In this document: piece by piece, positions 15,851 to 19,486 of the stretch
How the letters are laid out: each line of letters starts with the position of its first letter
Numbering within the stretch: position 1 is the stretch's first letter
Assembly: GCA_938016235.1 (NCBI GenBank)
Contig: CALLPU010000425.1
Span: forward strand, 1 to 19,486
DNA length: 19,486 nt
Source: an uncultured Granulosicoccus sp.
GTDB lineage: Bacteria; Pseudomonadota; Gammaproteobacteria; Granulosicoccales; Granulosicoccaceae
Reading direction: 5' to 3'
The notes under the pieces: generated by a model
Seen by the model: only the letters and a program-made list of their open reading frames with translations
What the model was told of the DNA's origin: nothing
The model's database searches: none
Position numbers and translations under genes: made by a program

Positions 15851-17334
15851 TGCAGCAAAGACTTTAATTCGACAGTCAAATCGCGACTCGCCCTTGAAGG
15901 CGGTGCCCATCGCAATCCGATCGTTACACGATTTTCAGTGACGTCGATGTCCTGTTCCACGCCCACTCCGGTACTGAAGCGCGTCAGCAGCCCGGTGGCA
16001 CTATCGTGAACTACGGAACCTTCCAGTTCAAAGCTGCGACTCAGCCTGTACACAAGCTGCGCACCGGCCAACACGGAATCCGTTTCATCGCGGCGATTGT
16101 CGTACTCCTGGCGCTCATAGCGAACACCCAGCTCACCTCTCAAGCGCGTGCTAAGTCGGGTAGACCACGACCCGAACGCAAATGCCTGCATCTGATCTTC
16201 ACCATCGGCACTTAGAGACAATGATGGATCACTGGCCAACAACTGATAGTCCAGTTCCGACACACCCACGCCCACATCAATACTATTCACACTGGATTGA
16301 AACGAATATTCAAGTGTTAATTCCGTATCGGCAAAGAACCCCGCAATTTCCGGGCGCAGCCCAACCGTCTCACCGCCACCACTGATAAGACTTTCGACCG
16401 TGCTCAGCGTCTGATCATTCAGGTTACGGGTCAGCCGCGCGGTAAAAGCCGTTTGCGGCCCTAATGTTCTGGTCGCGCGAAGTTCTGCGTTCAACCCATT
16501 GAGTGATTCGTCCTCCGTGTCGTAGCGGGTAACGCCCAGCTCGCCATAGAGTTCGAGGAAACCCCGTAGTCGGTTGCCAAAGACAGAAATGGACGATCGA
16601 TTGAAATCGCCATTGGCTACCTGCGCCGTGGCGGAGTCTTCAGGCACATCCGTGAATACGTCTCCGAGCCGAAATCCATAGTAACTACCAGGCGTGGTCT
16701 CACGTTCATGGCTGAAGTTGAACGTGTACAACGATTCGATGACTTCGTCTTCTTCAGTCTGATTGACATAGAGTGCGCGAGCGCGAGTCCGGCTGATGCC
16801 TTCAACATCGTATTCGAAGCTCGGGCCGGTTACGAAAACGTTGCGACGATCAATCTCCGTGTCGTCTATGGTTTGAACAGCGTTGTCGTTACGAACGCCA
16901 CCCAGTATGTCACCGACGTACCAGCGCCATGATCTGGGCGTGAGCGCGAACTCAGCAGCCCCCAGAAACCGGGTCACCGTGTTGAAGGACGAATCCTCTT
17001 CGGAAATGACGCGCCGCGTATCAATCTCACCGGAAAACGCCGCTTGCACAACACGGCTGCGCTGTTCGCCGTACACACCCAGCAGTGCGCCAGCAGTCTG
17101 GCCATCTTCTTCATCGGGGCTGTTGACACCGGCTATGTTGTCACTGGACTCAAGAGACAGAAGACCCTCGAACCCCAAGTCCAGCGCGTGCACTGCACCG
17201 ATACCCGGGAGGGACACGAGCAAGACCAATAGGCCTGCATGATGTAGCTTTCGATGAGACACAGTTCGATTGAAGACTCGGCGGTGGTACGAGAGTAGAA
17301 ACGACTCGACAGTACACAGGATAGAGATGCTCAT
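15847..17334 (-). CDS. Outer-membrane beta-barrel protein of the polysaccharide locus
   Basis: An exported protein of about 450 mature residues, rich in alternating hydrophobic and polar strands with aromatic and Arg/Glu residues (for example SYYGFRLGDVF, TELTLEYSFQSS, RLRGELGVRYERQEY, RVTIGLRWAPP). This is the pattern of a large beta-barrel. Its place after the chain-length and CpsD-like genes matches the outer-membrane protein of XrtA/EpsH-type loci; I infer a role in polysaccharide passage or anchoring. The signal peptide is clear (HHAGLLVLLVSLPGIGAVHA, then LDLGFEG) but the start is not: ATG 17334 gives a long basic leader and has TGAGAAAG nearby; GTG 17262 (MSHRKLHH) gives an ideal 26-residue signal peptide but no ribosome site; GTG 17400 is also open. 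After the Trp of GLRW, 18 residues follow rather than the usual terminal aromatic. Ends in ATGA with the GT4 gene. Confidence 0.75.
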   Translation of the reverse strand: MSISILCTVESFLLSYHRRVFNRTVSHRKLHHAGLLVLLVSLPGIGAVHALDLGFEGLLSLESSDNIAGVNSPDEEDGQTAGALLGVYGEQRSRVVQAAFSGEIDTRRVISEEDSSFNTVTRFLGAAEFALTPRSWRWYVGDILGGVRNDNAVQTIDDTEIDRRNVFVTGPSFEYDVEGISRTRARALYVNQTEEDEVIESLYTFNFSHERETTPGSYYGFRLGDVFTDVPEDSATAQVANGDFNRSSISVFGNRLRGFLELYGELGVTRYDTEDESLNGLNAELRATRTLGPQTAFTARLTRNLNDQTLSTVESLISGGGETVGLRPEIAGFFADTELTLEYSFQSSVNSIDVGVGVSELDYQLLASDPSLSLSADGEDQMQAFAFGSWSTRLSTRLRGELGVRYERQEYDNRRDETDSVLAGAQLVYRLSRSFELEGSVVHDSATGLLTRFSTGVGVEQDIDVTENRVTIGLRWAPPSRASRDLTVELKSLLQ

Positions 17335-17413
17335 GACTTTCTCAGCGACCAGTCTTTTGCACCTTTGAGCTTTACAGGCACAAACTGCGGACATGTCCAC
17401 TGATACCGAGCGA

Positions 17414-18283
17414 TCAGGCAGGCTGGTTATTGATTACGATACCGGCGAGCCTTCGTTCGTCAATTTCATCGATCACTGAGTCAAGCGTGCCTGGCGTTAC
17501 GCCACCATAGGGCACAACAAGGACCGTGTAGTCACAGATTTCGGACAGTATTCTGGCGTCTGCCGACGTTGTCATGGAAGGCCCGTCAACGATGACGAAT
17601 CGATTATCGTAGCGCTCCTTGATGTCGAGCATCAGCTGCTTGTAGCGAGCACTGGTGAAGTGTTCGGCGCTGATCTCGTTGTGGCTACCGATAGGCACGC
17701 AGCGCATGCGCGGTATACCACTCGGATTGACAATATGCTCGATACCCAACTCTGGACGTTCGAGGTATTCAAGCAGACCACGCGCATCCTCGCGGCCGAT
17801 CAGCTTCATCAGTTTGTGCAGTATTGGCGTATGAAGATTGGCTTCGACCAACATCGACGTTCGCGCCTTGTCGAATGCAATGGTAGCGGCAAGATTGAGG
17901 CTGACGAAACTTCCGCCACCCTCAGGCACCACGGAGCTGACGAGAACACTGAAGTTTTTTTCAGGATTCAAGCTGTACAGTTTGGTGCGCAGCTGTCGCA
18001 TCGCATCAACCATATCGCGGTTTTTTGATCGCGGGTGCACGATGCCGAGGAGATCGAGCTGCCGGTCACTGAACAGCTTCGCCTCTTCCATATTGGCGAT
18101 GTCGGCACGCGCCCGATCCGCAATACTGACGGAATCGTTGGCGGCTCTTAACTGGTTGCTACCCCCTTTTGGTCGCGACAGGGGCACCATGGAGCGACCT
18201 GCCTTGCGGCTGCGACGCTCAGATTTACCCTGCTGTTGCTCCAGCATGGATCTGACGTTCGCAAACTTTGCGCGGTCCGTCAT
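17414..18283 (-). CDS. CpsD/CapB-like P-loop protein with degenerate ATP site (putative pseudokinase)
   Basis: A 289-residue protein related to cytoplasmic bacterial tyrosine autokinases, which normally pair with a Wzz-type activator. Residues 1-75 are a charged, probably disordered region; MRQLRTKLYSLNPEKNFSVLVSS (95-117) is the usual lead-in. The nucleotide site is altered: Walker A reads PEGGGSF (120-126) where the family has P-G-E-G-K-S/T, so the lysine is Gly124; Walker A' reads VEANL (146-150) instead of V/I-D-A-D-L/M; Walker B keeps an Asp in VIVDGP (230-235). The protein ends INNQPA, and the last tyrosine is Tyr259, so the C-terminal Tyr cluster is absent. The start is well fixed: ATG 18283 overlaps the upstream stop as ATGA and AGGAGG lies nine bases before it. 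It may act as a structural partner rather than an active kinase (inference). Confidence 0.88.
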   Translation of the reverse strand: MTDRAKFANVRSMLEQQQGKSERRSRKAGRSMVPLSRPKGGSNQLRAANDSVSIADRARADIANMEEAKLFSDRQLDLLGIVHPRSKNRDMVDAMRQLRTKLYSLNPEKNFSVLVSSVVPEGGGSFVSLNLAATIAFDKARTSMLVEANLHTPILHKLMKLIGREDARGLLEYLERPELGIEHIVNPSGIPRMRCVPIGSHNEISAEHFTSARYKQLMLDIKERYDNRFVIVDGPSMTTSADARILSEICDYTVLVVPYGGVTPGTLDSVIDEIDERRLAGIVINNQPA

Positions 18284-19486
18284 AGGGGGGATCCTCCTGT
18301 GGATGCTTCCAGGGTAAATTTGACGATAAATACCACAACGTACATACAGCACATGAATGCGATCGTTGCCATGATAACGCTGGGGCGACGGAAAAACGGG
18401 GTTTTCTCAGTCGGAGATTTCATGTGTGGCACGGTAGTAAGTAGTGGCAGTTCCAACAGGTCGGTGACCGCAGACGCTGTACGGATCCTCGGATCGATCT
18501 TGAGGAAGATAAACAGATAGATAAATGGCAGCACCGTTGCCAACACTAACCCGGCAAGAACAATATGCATGAAACGCAAGCCGTTGGGTCGAGCCGGAAA
18601 ATTGGCAGGCTGGTGGATTCGATACAGCACACCCTGCTGTTCAGCACCCAGAGTCATGCTTAATCGTGCATTCTCCTGCTGGCTTAAGAGATCTTCATAG
18701 AACTTCTTGTTGATCTCATAGTCTCGCGTTAGTTCGGAAAGTTCTCGTTCTACCTGTGATGTTTTAGCGGATCGCTCGATTTCCTTCTCAAGCAATACCT
18801 TGAGCTGACGCATCCTGGATTGCTGAGAATCGGCTTCAGCAGAAGTCCTTGCCAGATCACTACGCAGTTGCTGATAAACAGGACTCAAGCTTGCAGACCC
18901 TGAGAAGGTTCGACCACCGACATTGAAAATCGCCTGACCTTGCCCCTGGGAAGATGCCTGCTCGGAACGCAGCTCGGCCTGGGACTTCACGTCCTCGATT
19001 TGCTGACGCAACCGCACGATGTCCGGGTAATCGTCGGTGTAGGAAAGGCTGAGCAGGTCAATCTCTGCCTGCAACTGCGCGATCTGGTCTCGCGTTTGAC
19101 TGATCTGGTAATCGCGCGCCAGAGTGGAAGACTCATTAGACAGTTCTGCCTGCAGACTTCGTCTGCGCTGATCCGCCTGTGCGAACAGCAGAGAGGTTTG
19201 TTCGAAATCGCGCTGTAACTCGACAATGCGAGCGTTTACGTTGCCTTCGGTCGTGTTGCTGATTCCTGGATGCTGGCTTCTGAAGCTCTCCAGCCGCCCT
19301 TCTGCATCCTCCAGTTTATCTCGGTAGGTCTCTACCTGGTCGATAATGAATTCGAAGGCCTCTGTGGTCTCTTCCGCAGAAGAGGCCATGGTTTTCTTCA
19401 GAAACAGCTCTGCGAACAGGCTGGTGGTCTGGAAAGCAATTTTCGGATCCGGGTGCCAGAAATCAATCTCGAGCAGCTGGTTGTTA
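18280..19486 (-). CDS. Wzz/GumC-type polysaccharide chain-length determinant (partial, N-terminus outside window)
   Basis: Inner-membrane polysaccharide co-polymerase; the C-terminal 401 residues are visible and the frame is open to the right edge, with the first visible residues NNQLLEIDFWHPDPKIAF being mid-domain. The Met at 19389 is internal. A long periplasmic coiled-coil part follows, with QVETYRDKLEDAEGRLESFR and the landmark SLSYTDDYPDIVRLRQQIEDV, then a second coil (SELTRDYEINKKFYEDLLSQQENARL) and a Pro-rich approach PANFPARPNGL. Two C-terminal membrane spans are seen: about 32 residues from RFMHIVLAGLVLATVLPFIY, and IMATIAFMCCMYVVVFIVKF near the end. The SYTDDYPD pattern fits the chain-length protein of XrtA-type loci. 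It should control polymer length with the Wzy-like protein and contact the CpsD-like protein, whose ATG overlaps its stop. Confidence 0.9.
   Translation of the reverse strand, partial: NNQLLEIDFWHPDPKIAFQTTSLFAELFLKKTMASSAEETTEAFEFIIDQVETYRDKLEDAEGRLESFRSQHPGISNTTEGNVNARIVELQRDFEQTSLLFAQADQRRRSLQAELSNESSTLARDYQISQTRDQIAQLQAEIDLLSLSYTDDYPDIVRLRQQIEDVKSQAELRSEQASSQGQGQAIFNVGGRTFSGSASLSPVYQQLRSDLARTSAEADSQQSRMRQLKVLLEKEIERSAKTSQVERELSELTRDYEINKKFYEDLLSQQENARLSMTLGAEQQGVLYRIHQPANFPARPNGLRFMHIVLAGLVLATVLPFIYLFIFLKIDPRIRTASAVTDLLELPLLTTVPHMKSPTEKTPFFRRPSVIMATIAFMCCMYVVVFIVKFTLEASTGGSPL
18293..18298 (-). promoter_or_regulatory. Strong Shine-Dalgarno site for the CpsD-like gene
   Basis: AGGAGG on the minus strand, nine bases before the ATG at 18283, lies inside the 3' end of the chain-length gene. 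It decides the start, ruling out the longer frame open to 18352, and is the clearest ribosome site in the operon. Confidence 0.85.

Noticed and set aside
1..19486. Search for CRISPR arrays, insertion sequences, integrase or phage genes, tRNA and rRNA genes, and long direct repeats
   Set aside because: None was seen by reading; the window is densely filled by ordinary housekeeping and polysaccharide genes. A tRNA scan and a repeat search would be needed to exclude short or divergent cases.

Overview
This is a chromosomal window from a bacterium that is most probably a gammaproteobacterium. The evidence is the infA / clpA-clpS neighbourhood, a YqiB-type DUF1249 gene, serS close to crcB, a DUF4124 secreted protein, and proteins that align well by eye with the Enterobacteria-type ClpA (758 residues) and ClpS. 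The species cannot be named from the sequence. There is no sign of a phage, insertion sequence, CRISPR array, rRNA or tRNA.

Left part, 1-7814 (housekeeping). On the minus strand are a partial AMP-forming acyl-CoA synthetase (runs off the left edge), serS and the fluoride channel gene crcB. A plus-strand gene for a secreted DUF4124 protein follows, converging with a minus-strand DUF1249 (YqiB-like) gene whose 3' end overlaps it by 19 bases. infA (plus) then converges with clpA (minus) over a pair of strong hairpins. clpS lies upstream of clpA and probably shares its transcript. ClpS brings N-degron substrates to ClpA, which unfolds them for ClpP.

Gap, 7815-8282. This holds the probable clpS promoter and, further right, non-coding sequence beyond the 3' end of the next operon.

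Right part, 8283-19486 (polysaccharide locus). Nine minus-strand genes read from right to left: a Wzz/GumC-type chain-length protein (partial, runs off the right edge), a CpsD-like P-loop protein, an outer-membrane beta-barrel, a GT4 glycosyltransferase, a WalW-type deacetylase, a Wzx-type flippase, a membrane GT2 glycosyltransferase, a NodB-type deacetylase and an O-antigen-ligase/Wzy-type membrane protein. Junctions are ATGA overlaps, short overlaps or short gaps, so this looks like one operon transcribed from outside the window. The products fit a Wzx/Wzy-type exopolysaccharide pathway: GTs assemble a lipid-linked repeat, the flippase moves it, the Wzy-like protein polymerises or transfers it, the Wzz-like protein sets length and deacetylases tailor it. 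The order chain-length protein, CpsD-like protein, outer-membrane barrel recalls exosortase A (XrtA/EpsH) loci, but no exosortase, initiating transferase or Wza-type exporter is in view.

The most interesting item is the CpsD-like protein. It keeps the fold signature of a bacterial tyrosine kinase, but the P-loop lysine is glycine, the Walker A' aspartates are Glu and Asn, and there is no C-terminal tyrosine cluster. It looks like a pseudokinase that keeps its place in an otherwise intact operon.
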